This document shows, piece by piece, positions 1 through 7,465 of a stretch of DNA of 64,000 nt (position 1 is its first letter; every line of letters begins with the position of its first letter). The position numbers and the translations under genes are program-made. This DNA is from an uncultured Eubacteriales bacterium (GTDB lineage Bacteria > Bacillota > Clostridia > Oscillospirales > Acutalibacteraceae), in the NCBI GenBank assembly GCA_934489895.1, contig CAKSST010000004.1:1-64000 (forward strand). The letters run 5' to 3'. The notes beneath the pieces were generated by a model. It searched no databases. It was not told where the DNA came from and saw only the letters and a list, made by a program, of their open reading frames with translations.

Positions 1-48
1 ATTGAAAGATTAACGGGGATTGGATTTAATATAGTTAGAAAATTTTAG
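1..48 (+). mobile_element. RAYT-type transposase, C-terminal tail only
   Basis: The first 15 codons read IERLTGIGFNIVRKF and then stop. This resembles the C-terminus of clostridial REP-associated tyrosine (Y1, IS200-like) transposases, which commonly end in a short helix of the form IERLTGIs.giIRK. The rest of the gene lies outside the window. REP-like hairpins built around GGGGACGGTT occur just downstream and again at 2.1 and 2.55 kb, which fits a RAYT neighbourhood because these enzymes mobilise REP sequences. The family call rests on a short stretch, so confidence is moderate. Confidence 0.55.
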
Positions 49-59
49 CAACACAATAG

Positions 60-77
60 AACCGTCCCTCTGTGTTC
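60..77 (-). repeat. REP-like element (partial)
   Basis: The sequence AACCGTCCCTCTGTGTTC is close to the reverse complement of the GACAGGGGACGGTT core seen at 2061-2141. It lies 12 bp after the RAYT stop codon, the usual position of a REP flanking its transposase. Confidence 0.5.
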
Positions 78-90
78 CGAGGATCGTTTT

Positions 91-414
91 TTGCCAATTG
101 ATATGAGACGTCCGCAAGAAGATATTGCCGAAAAATCTAAGATAAATTATCAAGTAGATGAATATGGTTTTTTGCCGCAGTATAGAGCGAAATTGCTTAA
201 TACTTCAAAAAGAGTTATTCCTACAAATTTGATCTACGTAGGTAACTTTGCGAATGCTGTTCATCCACAAAAAGAATTTGTTCCTCATTCAAAAGAAAAT
301 ATTGTGTCTGTATCATGGAAACAATTCGATGAAACATTTGAAACAAAAATGATTAAGCGGTATTGTGGGCACAATCTAAGGGAACTCAGTATTTACACAA
401 ATAAAAACATTTAG
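91..414 (+). CDS. hypothetical protein, probably a C-terminal fragment
   Basis: The frame is open from the stop of the RAYT tail (49) to a stop at 412-414. Possible starts are TTG at 91 and ATG at 103; neither has a convincing SD. The product is about 105 residues, soluble and charged, with no signal peptide or membrane helix. I do not recognise the family. It sits between a RAYT remnant and a structured RNA candidate, upstream of RHS toxin debris, so it may be a displaced C-terminal module or an immunity-type protein. That is a guess from context only. Confidence 0.35.
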   Translation: MPIDMRRPQEDIAEKSKINYQVDEYGFLPQYRAKLLNTSKRVIPTNLIYVGNFANAVHPQKEFVPHSKENIVSVSWKQFDETFETKMIKRYCGHNLRELSIYTNKNI

Positions 415-430
415 CATTTTTAGAGAGTGA

Positions 431-646
431 AAAGACTATACCAGCAAGCATCGCCTTTTGGGGACAAAAGGCAGTTTGTTGGGATAATCCCAAGCCCTTA
501 AAGGTTTCAGGAATATTCCTGACAAGTGCCGTGGTATCCGGGCGGCGATGCTTGCCGGTAGACAGTATCCTGTTTGAGCAGGTAACCACCTAAAAAGGCG
601 CAACCCCTCCGGGGTGCATAACAGAACCCGGCCGAGACGGGATTCT
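431..646 (+). ncRNA. structured RNA candidate (HEARO/omega-RNA-like?)
   Basis: This stretch is packed with inverted repeats. A 12-bp perfect long-range stem pairs 444-455 (GCAAGCATCGCC) with 544-555. Inside it are hairpins at 453-472 (GCCTTTTG/CAAAAGGC), 479-493 (TTGGGAT/ATCCCAA) and 507-522 (TCAGGAAT/ATTCCTGA). Downstream are hairpins at 569-582 (CCTG/CAGG), 600-617 (ACCCC/GGGGT) and 623-646 (AGAACCCG with CGGG-A-TTCT). The 5' edge follows GTGA (427-430). HEARO RNAs, the guide RNAs of IscB elements, are reported to insert after ATGA or GTGA, and they can occur without their ORF. No IscB gene follows here. The architecture is visible in sequence; the family name is a hypothesis from memory. 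The 3' hairpin overlaps the start of the RHS remnant. Confidence 0.45.
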
Positions 647-1358
647 ACCTAACAGGTATAAGATACTACGATCCCGAAATTGGTAGATTCATAAATGCCG
701 ACTCCTTAATTGATAATCGTGGCATAATTACTCAAAATTTATTCCAATACTGCGGTAATAATCCCGTAAATAATGCCGATCCAAGCGGAAACTTGTTTGG
801 TGCAATTGTTGGAATAGGATTATTGGTTATAGGTATAGTTGCAACATTAAGTGGATGTTCGTCTAAACCTGCAGCGAGTCCCTCGAAACCGTCAACTCCT
901 TCAAAGCCATCTAATCCATCAAGTTCCTCATCATCAACAACTTCACCGCATATACCAACACCACAAGAAAAATCCTATGCAGCAACAGTTTATGCAGAAG
1001 CTGGTGGTCAAAACAAGCAGTTGCACATGTTATGAACAATAGGATTGGGACAAGATCTTCGTGGACGGATATTGAATCGGTAATAAGTGCTAAATATCAA
1101 TTTGATGGGTATAATAGTCCTATGTATCAAGCCGCTATGAATTATTATAATAATGGTATTTGTAATAATTCTATTGAGCAAGCGGCAATGGATGAATGTT
1201 TAGCCGTTGTAATACCGATTTACAGTGGAGCAGAATCTGATATTACAGGCGGAGCTTTGTATTTCCATAGTTTTCCTAATCCGAGTGATTGGTCATATCA
1301 CAATTCCCTTACACAAGTTTATGTTTCTGGAACGGAAAAGTTCTGGTTCTACAAGTAG
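622..1358 (+). pseudogene. RHS core C-terminus fused to CwlJ/SleB-like hydrolase, frameshifted
   Basis: From 622 the frame reads NPAETGFYLTGIRYYDPEIG, then RFINADS, LFQYCGNNPVNNADPSGN: the classic RHS-repeat core ending that precedes a variable toxin tip. A hydrophobic segment (about 793-855) and a Ser/Pro/Lys-rich linker follow, then AATVYAEAGGQ. The frame closes at 1035, but the frame beginning near 1016 continues AVAHVMNNRIGT and runs to 1358. Together these resemble the start of CwlJ/SleB cell-wall hydrolases (YgEArGE...qvAVa.VilNR). A single lost A in the run at about 1013-1016 would explain the break. No upstream RHS shell is present, so this is an orphan, inactivated polymorphic-toxin tip. 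A lipoprotein gene follows at once. Confidence 0.65.
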
Positions 1359-1367
1359 GTGGCGGAG

Positions 1368-1958
1368 ATGAAAAAATATTTATACCTATTAGTTTCCGTT
1401 CTTTTCTGTTTTATATCTGCGTGCTCACCATACAACAATATTAGTAATAGCGAACCTAAACAAATGGAAATTATTGATTCTGGAAAATATTATCGCATTT
1501 ATAAAGGGAATATCAATCAAGTCTGTTATGATATTTATAACCTTGAGGGTGAAATTGTGCTGTCAGAAAAAACTGACCGGCCTCTTGAAATTAATATGAT
1601 TAATGATGACATAATTGATATCGAAATTGGTATGGGGACTGGAATTACAATACACAAGCACTACAGTGTAGGTGAGAATATTTTCTCACAGGAATTTCCA
1701 TATGTGTTGTCTAATTTAGGTAAGTTAATTGCATATATTGATGTTTCCAAAGAGAAACCTTTGGAAAACAGAAAAGTTATTGTGCAAAACATTTTTGACA
1801 AAAGTCTGTTTTACAAAAAATTTCAATTGGATTTTTCAAATGTCGATACTCCAGTTATTGAAGCAAAATTCTCAAAAGACGGAGAATCTTTACAACTAAC
1901 ATATTTGTCTGGAGAAGAGCAAACACAAATCTCTACAATGTTAGACTTAATTCGATAA
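1368..1958 (+). CDS. lipoprotein, candidate immunity protein
   Basis: The product has an N-terminal hydrophobic signal (KKYLYLLVSVLFCFISAC) ending in a lipobox-like ISAC, so it is probably a membrane-anchored lipoprotein exposed outside the cell. I choose ATG 1368, with AGGTGG upstream, over GTG 1359, which lies inside the SD and abuts the previous stop. The mature part (about 175 residues) is beta-rich by eye and belongs to no family I know. Position directly after a toxin tip predicted to cut peptidoglycan suggests a surface immunity protein acting where the hydrolase works. That role is inferred from context alone. Confidence 0.5.
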   Translation: MKKYLYLLVSVLFCFISACSPYNNISNSEPKQMEIIDSGKYYRIYKGNINQVCYDIYNLEGEIVLSEKTDRPLEINMINDDIIDIEIGMGTGITIHKHYSVGENIFSQEFPYVLSNLGKLIAYIDVSKEKPLENRKVIVQNIFDKSLFYKKFQLDFSNVDTPVIEAKFSKDGESLQLTYLSGEEQTQISTMLDLIR

Positions 1959-2060
1959 TTGTTAAGAGGTCAGAGTAAACATTTCCACTCCACATTAACC
2001 ACTTGCTGTTTTTCACCATCGGTCATTTCCAAACAACCAATTTCAATTTTAGAAAGAAAA

Positions 2061-2100
2061 GACAGGGGACGGCAAAAGACAGGGGACGGTTCTCTGTCTT
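2061..2100 (+). repeat. REP-like hairpin, two tandem cores
   Basis: The core GACAGGGGACGG occurs at 2061-2072 and again at 2078-2089. The second copy forms a hairpin, AGACAG at 2077-2082 with CTGTCT at 2094-2099, loop GGGACGGTTCT. This matches the REP type seen beside clostridial RAYT genes. Confidence 0.6.
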
Positions 2101-2114
2101 GACAAAAAGCTCTT

Positions 2115-2141
2115 AAAGACAGGGGACGGTTATCTGTCTTT
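2115..2141 (+). repeat. REP-like hairpin
   Basis: AAAGACAG (2115-2122) pairs with CTGTCTTT (2134-2141) around the loop GGGACGGTTAT. It is the same element as the one at 2077-2099, in the same orientation. Confidence 0.6.
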
Positions 2142-2144
2142 TTT

Positions 2145-2240
2145 GGAATTGGTGGAGAGGCTTCGCTGGGGATTAATATCAATGACTTTTTTAATGAGTT
2201 AATTAATATATATCACACAGAATATGTTGGATACCATTAA
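2145..2240 (+). pseudogene. orphan C-terminus of a toxin-like protein
   Basis: Directly after the REP hairpin a reading frame without a start runs GIGGEASLGININDFFNELI and on to a stop at 2238-2240. The glycine-rich 'GGEASLG' string is of the kind seen at the ends of RHS/WXG-type secreted proteins. The stop is 13 bp before the start of a small membrane protein that has a strong SD, the spacing expected of a toxin/immunity pair. Only about 31 codons remain, so the family cannot be named. Confidence 0.35.
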
Positions 2241-2253
2241 AGGAGGTTTCGTT

Positions 2254-2514
2254 GTGAAAAAATATTATGTATTGATTTTTGTGATTGTAGTTGTTGTTGG
2301 TATGTTTTCAAGTGAATTGGGGACAAAAATAGAAGCTCAGTCCCCAACTATTCAAGGGTTGGCAATGCTTGCATTTATTGTTCCGATATGCCTGCTCTTA
2401 CATATAATTGGCAAGGACGAAAATATAAAGAGTACATTTAGAATAGCAGCTAAAATAGGCGTTGTTTTTATTCTTCTCTGCTATATAGGAGGATTAATAG
2501 CAGAATTTATGTAA
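2254..2514 (+). CDS. small three-helix membrane protein
   Basis: This 86-residue product starts at GTG 2254 behind an excellent SD (AAAGGAGG at 2239-2246). The ATG at 2224 lies inside the preceding remnant and lacks an SD. It has three hydrophobic segments: the N-terminal YYVLIFVIVVVVGMF, a central AMLAFIVPICLLLHI and a C-terminal IGVVFILLCYIGGLI. I recognise no family. Placement right behind an orphan toxin-like tail makes it a candidate membrane immunity protein, as found for pore-forming or membrane-active toxins. The role is inferred. Confidence 0.5.
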   Translation: MKKYYVLIFVIVVVVGMFSSELGTKIEAQSPTIQGLAMLAFIVPICLLLHIIGKDENIKSTFRIAAKIGVVFILLCYIGGLIAEFM

Positions 2515-2538
2515 AAAAAGAAGACGGGGAACAGGAAG

Positions 2539-2565
2539 AACACAAGGGGACGGTTCTGTTGTCTC
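2539..2565 (+). repeat. REP-like element, diverged
   Basis: GAACACAAGGGGACGGTTCTGT followed by TGTCTC repeats the GGGGACGGTT core of the elements at 2061-2141, with degraded arms. Confidence 0.45.
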
Positions 2566-2580
2566 CCAATCAAGATTAAC

Positions 2581-2614
2581 AAAAAGCGGTTGGCGTAAGC
2601 TGACCGCTTTTTTG
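2581..2614 (+). terminator. intrinsic terminator
   Basis: AAAGCGGT (2583-2590) pairs with ACCGCTTT (2603-2610) and is followed by a T run. It closes the accessory patch before fucI. Confidence 0.75.
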
Positions 2615-2708
2615 AATGCAGAATGCAGAATTAAGGTGTTTCGCATAAGCAGAACAGATGATATATATTGACGCTTCTTGATTTTTTATACGTTCACATT
2701 TAATTTTC

Positions 2709-2737
2709 TTGCAACTGCACTATTTATATGATATAAT
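2709..2737 (+). promoter_or_regulatory. sigma-A promoter of fucI
   Basis: TTGCAA (2709-2714), a 17-bp spacer and a perfect TATAAT (2732-2737). The transcript would carry a leader of about 80 nt to the fucI start. Confidence 0.65.
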
Positions 2738-2825
2738 TCCTTTAGAATTATATATTTTGTATAAAAAAGTATATAATTATAGTGTTAATATGTTTAAAAC
2801 TTATTTTTAATAGGGAGGAAGTTAT

Positions 2826-4628
2826 ATGTCAAAAAACAGATACGTAGGAGATTATCCGGTTATCGGTATCCGTCCTATTATTGACGGCCGCCGCGGACCT
2901 ATGAAGCTTCGTGAAAGTCTTGAAGGTCAGGTAATGGAGCTTGCTGTTGCAGCAAAAAAATTATTTGAGGAAAATTTGTTTTATTCAAACGGTGAACCAG
3001 TAAAGGTTATCATTGCTGATCACAGCATCGGTCGCGTACCTGAGGCTGCCGCTTGTGCTGACCAGTTTAAAAAAGCTGGTGTAGATATTACTCTATCTGT
3101 AACACCTTGCTGGTGCTACGGCTCTGAAACAATGGATATGGATCCTAACACAATTAAGGGTGTTTGGGGCTTTAACGGTACCGAAAGACCCGGTGCTGTT
3201 TATCTTGCTGCTGTTCTGGCATCACACGCACAGAAGGGCTTGCCCGCTTTTGGTATTTACGGACATGAGGTTCAGGACCGTGAACAGGTTTCCCAAATTC
3301 CTGAGGATGTTAAAGAAAAGCTTCTCCGCTTCGGCCGTGCAGCTATTGCTGTTGCAACAATGCGCGGCAAATCATACCTCCAGATTGGCTCACAGTGTAT
3401 GGGTATCGGCGGCTCGATTATGGATCAGGACTTTATAGAGTCATACCTGGGTATGCGTGTTGAATCCGTTGACGAGGTTGAAATTCTTCGCCGTATGGAA
3501 GAAGGCATTTATGATGAGGAAGAGTATAAAAAAGCTCTTGCTTGGACAAAAGAGCATTGCAAAGAGGGCCGTGACGACAACCCTGATTTTGTAAAATTCT
3601 CTGATGAACAAAAAGAAAAGCAGTGGGAATTCACTGTTAAGATGTACTGTATTATAAAAGACCTTATGGCTGGCAACAAAAACCTTGACGATAAGTTTGA
3701 GGAAGAAAAGGTCGGTCATAACGCTATCGTTGGTGGCTTCCAAGGTCAAAGACAGTGGACTGACCATTGGCCAAACTGCGACTATCCCGAAGCGATTTTG
3801 AGCTCTACTTTTGATCACAACGGTGCAAGAGAGCCCTACACTCTTGCTACAGAAAATGATATTCTTAACGGTCTTGGTATGTTATTTATGCGTCTGCTTA
3901 CACATCGCGCTCAGATATTTGCTGACGTTCGTACCTACTGGTCAGCCGCTGCTACAGAGCGTGTGACAGGATACAAGCTTGAGGGCAAAGCAGCTGAATA
4001 TGACGGCATTATTCACCTGCTTAACTCAGGCGCTGCCTGTCTTGATGCTTGCGGTGAATGTAAAGATGAAAACGGCAACGCTGTTATGAAAAAATGGTGG
4101 GAAGTAACCGATGAAGATATTAAGAAGATGACCGACGCTACAGTATGGTGCGAAGCAGGTTTTGACAACTTCCGAGGCGGCGGCTTCTCAAGCCACTTTA
4201 CTACCCGTGCAGAAATGCCCTGCACAATGATAAGACTTAACCTTGTTAAGAATTTAGGTCCTGTTTTGCAGATTGCTGAGGGCTGGACTGTTCATCTTCC
4301 TGACGAAGTTTCTGATAAACTTATGGAAAGAACTAACCCCACATGGCCTTGCACATGGTTTGTGCCTCGCTGCGACGGTAAAGAGGGCAGTGCTTTTAAA
4401 ACATCCTACGATGTAATGAATAACTGGGGCGCTAACCACGGCGCAATCAGCTACGGTCACATCGGTGCTGACCTTATTACTATGTGTTCAATGCTGCGTA
4501 TTCCTGTATGTATGCACAATGTTCCTGAAGAAAAAATCTTCAGACCTGCCGCTTGGAATGCATTCGGTATGGATAAAGAGGGACAGGATTACAGAGCCTG
4601 TCAGGCTTACGGTCCTTTGTACAAATAA
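2826..4628 (+). CDS. fucI: L-fucose isomerase
   Basis: This 600-residue protein matches L-fucose isomerase across its whole length; the E. coli enzyme has about 591 residues. The enzyme converts L-fucose to L-fuculose in the cytoplasm and also isomerises D-arabinose. The N-terminus YPVIGIRPIIDGRRGPMKLR and the C-terminal half with YWSAAATERVTGYKL and GGFSSHFTTRAEMPCTMIRL are typical, and the C-terminal H-containing region should complete the Mn site. The start has SD AGGGAGG. It stands alone between a promoter and a terminator, with no fuculokinase, aldolase or permease beside it, so the rest of the pathway must be elsewhere or the substrate may differ. Confidence 0.93.
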   Translation: MSKNRYVGDYPVIGIRPIIDGRRGPMKLRESLEGQVMELAVAAKKLFEENLFYSNGEPVKVIIADHSIGRVPEAAACADQFKKAGVDITLSVTPCWCYGSETMDMDPNTIKGVWGFNGTERPGAVYLAAVLASHAQKGLPAFGIYGHEVQDREQVSQIPEDVKEKLLRFGRAAIAVATMRGKSYLQIGSQCMGIGGSIMDQDFIESYLGMRVESVDEVEILRRMEEGIYDEEEYKKALAWTKEHCKEGRDDNPDFVKFSDEQKEKQWEFTVKMYCIIKDLMAGNKNLDDKFEEEKVGHNAIVGGFQGQRQWTDHWPNCDYPEAILSSTFDHNGAREPYTLATENDILNGLGMLFMRLLTHRAQIFADVRTYWSAAATERVTGYKLEGKAAEYDGIIHLLNSGAACLDACGECKDENGNAVMKKWWEVTDEDIKKMTDATVWCEAGFDNFRGGGFSSHFTTRAEMPCTMIRLNLVKNLGPVLQIAEGWTVHLPDEVSDKLMERTNPTWPCTWFVPRCDGKEGSAFKTSYDVMNNWGANHGAISYGHIGADLITMCSMLRIPVCMHNVPEEKIFRPAAWNAFGMDKEGQDYRACQAYGPLYK

Positions 4629-4717
4629 TTTGATTATAGAATTAAACATGCTCTTTTTAACTGTGCCAATTTGTTTTGACACTACAAAAACCATGGCATA
4701 AATGTTTAGATTAAGCA

Positions 4718-4760
4718 ACAAACTGATTTCGTTTTCTAACGGGGTCAGTTTTGTTTTTTA
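4718..4760 (+). terminator. intrinsic terminator of fucI
   Basis: ACAAACTGA (4718-4726) pairs with TCAGTTTTGT (4745-4754, one bulge) and is followed by TTTTTT. Confidence 0.6.
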
Positions 4761-4860
4761 TTGAATTCTTTCATAGCGGCAAAATAGCTGTTCAGGCATA
4801 AAGGTGTACTCATACTGTTATGTCATTTAAAAAATCACAGACATTTTTTAGCAGGGTATA

Positions 4861-4908
4861 AAAATCCCTCCTGAGGTATTTTTAGTTATACCATAGGAGG
4901 GAATTTTC
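4861..4908 (-). terminator. hairpin terminator, probably bidirectional
   Basis: AAAATCCCTCCT (4861-4872) pairs with AGGAGGGAATTTT (4895-4907), with an inner GGTAT/ATACC stem. A/T-rich flanks on both sides let it serve the convergent fucI and SDR genes. Confidence 0.6.
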
Positions 4909-4968
4909 ATTGTACATTTCCCGGGCAAGTATATTTTTGAATAAGAAAAATTAGCTTTTAAAAAACAT

Positions 4969-5703
4969 TTATATAAGTATTCCGCCGTTTGGACTCAAAA
5001 CTTGACCTGTAATAAATTCACCACCCTCAGAGCATAAGAAAAGTATAGAGCGCGCGACCTCTGTTGCGTTACCAATTCTGCCAAGAGGTGTTTCGTTAGC
5101 AAGCATATTCATATCATCGACAGAAAGATTTGCGTTCATAGATGTATCAATTACACCAGGCGCTACACAGTTGACACGTATGTTGCTTGGACCAAGCTCT
5201 TTTGCAAGTGCTTTTGTAAAACCAATAATACCAGATTTTGCTGCTGAATAATGCACCTCACATGAGCCGCCGGATATTCCCCATATTGAAGATATATTTA
5301 TTATAGTACCGTTTTTATTTTTAAGTAAATAGGGAAGGGCAGCCTGTGTGCAGTTAAAAGTACCGGTAAGATTAACATTAAGCATATTTTCCCAATCAAA
5401 CTCTGTAATATCATTAAACATCTTTTGCTGTGAGATACCTGCATTATTAACGAGAGCATCTATCGAGCCGAATTTGTATTCAGTTTCTTTCATAACTAGG
5501 TCAGCTTCAAGGCGGTTGGTTACATTTAGCTTATGTAAATCAACGTTGTAACCGTGTGAGCGTAAAGATTGTACCAAAAGATTAGCAGACTCGCGTGAGT
5601 CGTTATAGCAAACCATAACATTCCAACCGGCTTCGGCAAATAAAATAGCCGTAGCAGAGCCAATGCCGCGGGAAGATCCTGTTATTACAACTGTTTTAGA
5701 CAT
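4969..5703 (-). CDS. short-chain dehydrogenase/reductase, FabG-like
   Basis: This 244-residue classical SDR has a Rossmann nucleotide motif TGSSRGIG near residues 8-15, NNAG near 86-89, and a catalytic Ser (NISSIWG) followed by YSAAK. The closest well-known family is 3-oxoacyl-ACP reductase (FabG), but SDR substrates cannot be read from motifs and no other fatty-acid genes are adjacent. The length and the C-terminal GQVLSPNGGI fit. The start ATG follows GGAGGATGTTTA. It is transcribed alone, convergent with fucI. Confidence 0.85.
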   Translation of the reverse strand: MSKTVVITGSSRGIGSATAILFAEAGWNVMVCYNDSRESANLLVQSLRSHGYNVDLHKLNVTNRLEADLVMKETEYKFGSIDALVNNAGISQQKMFNDITEFDWENMLNVNLTGTFNCTQAALPYLLKNKNGTIINISSIWGISGGSCEVHYSAAKSGIIGFTKALAKELGPSNIRVNCVAPGVIDTSMNANLSVDDMNMLANETPLGRIGNATEVARSILFLCSEGGEFITGQVLSPNGGILI

Positions 5704-5788
5704 TAAACATCCTCCATAAATTTTTTCTATTGATTATAACATTTAAAAATATTTTTTTCAATCAAAAAAATTACAGATACAATTTGTA

Positions 5789-5881
5789 GTTAACATAATT
5801 GTGTAGAGAAACAAAATATTGCGGTTTACATAAACGGTTAACATAATATTTTTAAAGATTATAATTTTGTAGTTGACATAA
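5789..5881 (+). promoter_or_regulatory. four GTTNACATAA repeats upstream of proC
   Basis: GTTAACATAA (5789-5798), GTTTACATAA (5824-5833), GTTAACATAA (5837-5846) and GTTGACATAA (5872-5881) lie in the same orientation with start-to-start spacings of 35, 13 and 35 bp. The fourth overlaps the -35 box of the proC promoter. They may be operator sites, or the remains of duplicated promoters, since copies 3 and 4 are each followed by a -10-like hexamer. Confidence 0.5.
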
Positions 5882-5901
5882 AATATTTATTGGTGTAAAC
5901 T
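5873..5901 (+). promoter_or_regulatory. sigma-A promoter of proC
   Basis: Perfect TTGACA (5873-5878), 17-bp spacer, TAAACT (5896-5901). It lies about 45 bp before the proC start. Confidence 0.65.
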
Positions 5902-5943
5902 ATCAATATCACACTAAATCTATTTATTTAGGGCGGTTTTTTT

Positions 5944-6735
5944 ATGTCTAAACAGTCTGTTTCATTTATCGGTTGCGGCAATATTGCGAATGCAATTATC
6001 TCAGGTGTTATCTCACAAGGTTACATAAAACCTTGTCAAATTTTTGGATATGATGTTAATATATCGCGCAAAAATATTCTCGAAGATTTGGGTGCAAACT
6101 TTACTGACAGCATTGAAACAGCTGCCGAATGCGACTATGTATTTTTAACAGTAAAGCCGCAGATATGTGCCGACGTGTTACCCTTGCTTAAAGGTAAAAT
6201 TAAAGGCTGTGTAGTTTCCGTTGTTGCCGGATTAAAAACCGAAAGAATCGAAAAGCTTATTGGTGATGTTCCGATTGTACGTGTAATGCCTAATACACCT
6301 ATAATGGTTAATTCGGGTGCTGCGGGTATTTGCAAGAACGCACTTGTCACTGATGATTGTTTTAATTTTGTCCAGGGTATTTTTAACGCTTGCGGCGTTT
6401 GCCGTCCCGTTACTGAAAATTTAATGGATGCAGTTACTGCTTTAAGCGGAAGCGGACCTGCTTATGTTTTTCGTTTTGTAAAATCAATGTGTGAGCAGGC
6501 AACAACTCTTGGTTTATCTAATGATGATGCTTTATGCCTTGCTTGTGCAACCTTACGTGGCGCTGCAGATATGCTTGAAAAAAGCGGCATGACTGCACAG
6601 GAGCTGATTAAAATGGTTTCTTCGCCAAACGGCACAACTGTTGCCGGCTTATCCAAACTTGACGCTTTAGGGTTTGATACTGCTGTTAAATCCTGTTTAC
6701 AGGCTGCTGCAGACCGTTCAAAAGAACTATCATAA
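5944..6735 (+). CDS. proC: pyrroline-5-carboxylate reductase
   Basis: This cytoplasmic enzyme reduces 1-pyrroline-5-carboxylate to L-proline with NAD(P)H, the last step of proline synthesis. The 263-residue product has the usual length. It shows the N-terminal dinucleotide motif VSFIGCGNIANAIISG, the central VVSVVAGLKTERIEKL and VRVMPNTPIMV segments, and the family signature TALSGSGPAYVF in the C-terminal dimerisation domain. The start follows GGGCGG and a run of seven T. proA and proB are not nearby. Its transcription seems controlled by the repeated elements just upstream. Confidence 0.95.
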   Translation: MSKQSVSFIGCGNIANAIISGVISQGYIKPCQIFGYDVNISRKNILEDLGANFTDSIETAAECDYVFLTVKPQICADVLPLLKGKIKGCVVSVVAGLKTERIEKLIGDVPIVRVMPNTPIMVNSGAAGICKNALVTDDCFNFVQGIFNACGVCRPVTENLMDAVTALSGSGPAYVFRFVKSMCEQATTLGLSNDDALCLACATLRGAADMLEKSGMTAQELIKMVSSPNGTTVAGLSKLDALGFDTAVKSCLQAAADRSKELS

Positions 6736-6814
6736 AATTTAGAAGCATATAACTTGTCCTTATGGCATAAAATTTATTAAAAATATTAAAACTTTATGTT
6801 TTGGGGGCATTTAT

Positions 6815-7447
6815 ATGAGAAAAACTACTGTTGTAAGATTACGCGGTGCAAAATTTATTGATGCTGTAAGTCAAAACAATACTTTATTAATAATGCTATT
6901 AGCAATTTTGCTCGGTGTAATTTTAGGCGCGCTTAAAATTAAAAATGGCAGTACCGATGCCATAGCAACCGTTGCTCAAAGCTTTAACGAATACATTCTG
7001 TCAAGGCAAAACGCAAACTTATTTAAAATATTTATTAAAGCTGTTTTTGTTTGGCTGCCTTATATTACAGCAGCATTTTTGTGCGGTACAAGTCTTGCGG
7101 GTATGGCAACTGTTCCGCTTATTTCCGGATACTTTGGATATACATATGGCATTTTATCAGCATATCTTTACTCAACCTTTTCAATACAAGGCATAGGATT
7201 TTGCATGCTGATTATTATACCCTCACGTGTTATCACTGCATTTGCGCTTATGCTTGCTTGCAGAGAATCTTTTGCGTTTTCTTTAATGATGGCAAAATTA
7301 ACATTACACACTAAAAATGGTTCTTATACTTATTTTGATTTTAAAAACTATTGTCTGAGATACTTGTTTATCTTGCTTTTAATGATAGCATCAACCCTTA
7401 TTGATTGTTTGTTTTTTAAAGCGTTTGGTAGATTTTTTAACTTTTAA
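6815..7447 (+). CDS. spoIIM: stage II sporulation protein M-like membrane protein
   Basis: The 210-residue product has about five hydrophobic segments: LLIMLLAILLGVILGAL, IFIKAVFVWLPYITAAFLCG, a central glycine-rich stretch with GYFGYTYGILSAYLY, GFCMLIIIPSRVITAFALM and a final YLFILLLMIASTLIDCLFF. In SpoIIM, part of the engulfment complex with SpoIID and SpoIIP, the membrane layout and length are similar. In Bacillus the gene also lies near the xerD homologue ripX, as here. I rely on that synteny because the sequence itself is not strongly diagnostic. Confidence 0.65.
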   Translation: MRKTTVVRLRGAKFIDAVSQNNTLLIMLLAILLGVILGALKIKNGSTDAIATVAQSFNEYILSRQNANLFKIFIKAVFVWLPYITAAFLCGTSLAGMATVPLISGYFGYTYGILSAYLYSTFSIQGIGFCMLIIIPSRVITAFALMLACRESFAFSLMMAKLTLHTKNGSYTYFDFKNYCLRYLFILLLMIASTLIDCLFFKAFGRFFNF

Positions 7448-7465
7448 AAGGAAGTGAAATTTAAA

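Noticed and set aside
5786..5901. CRISPR-like array from the GTTNACATAA repeats
   Set aside because: Repeats are only 10 bp, irregularly spaced and overlap a promoter; no cas genes are present.
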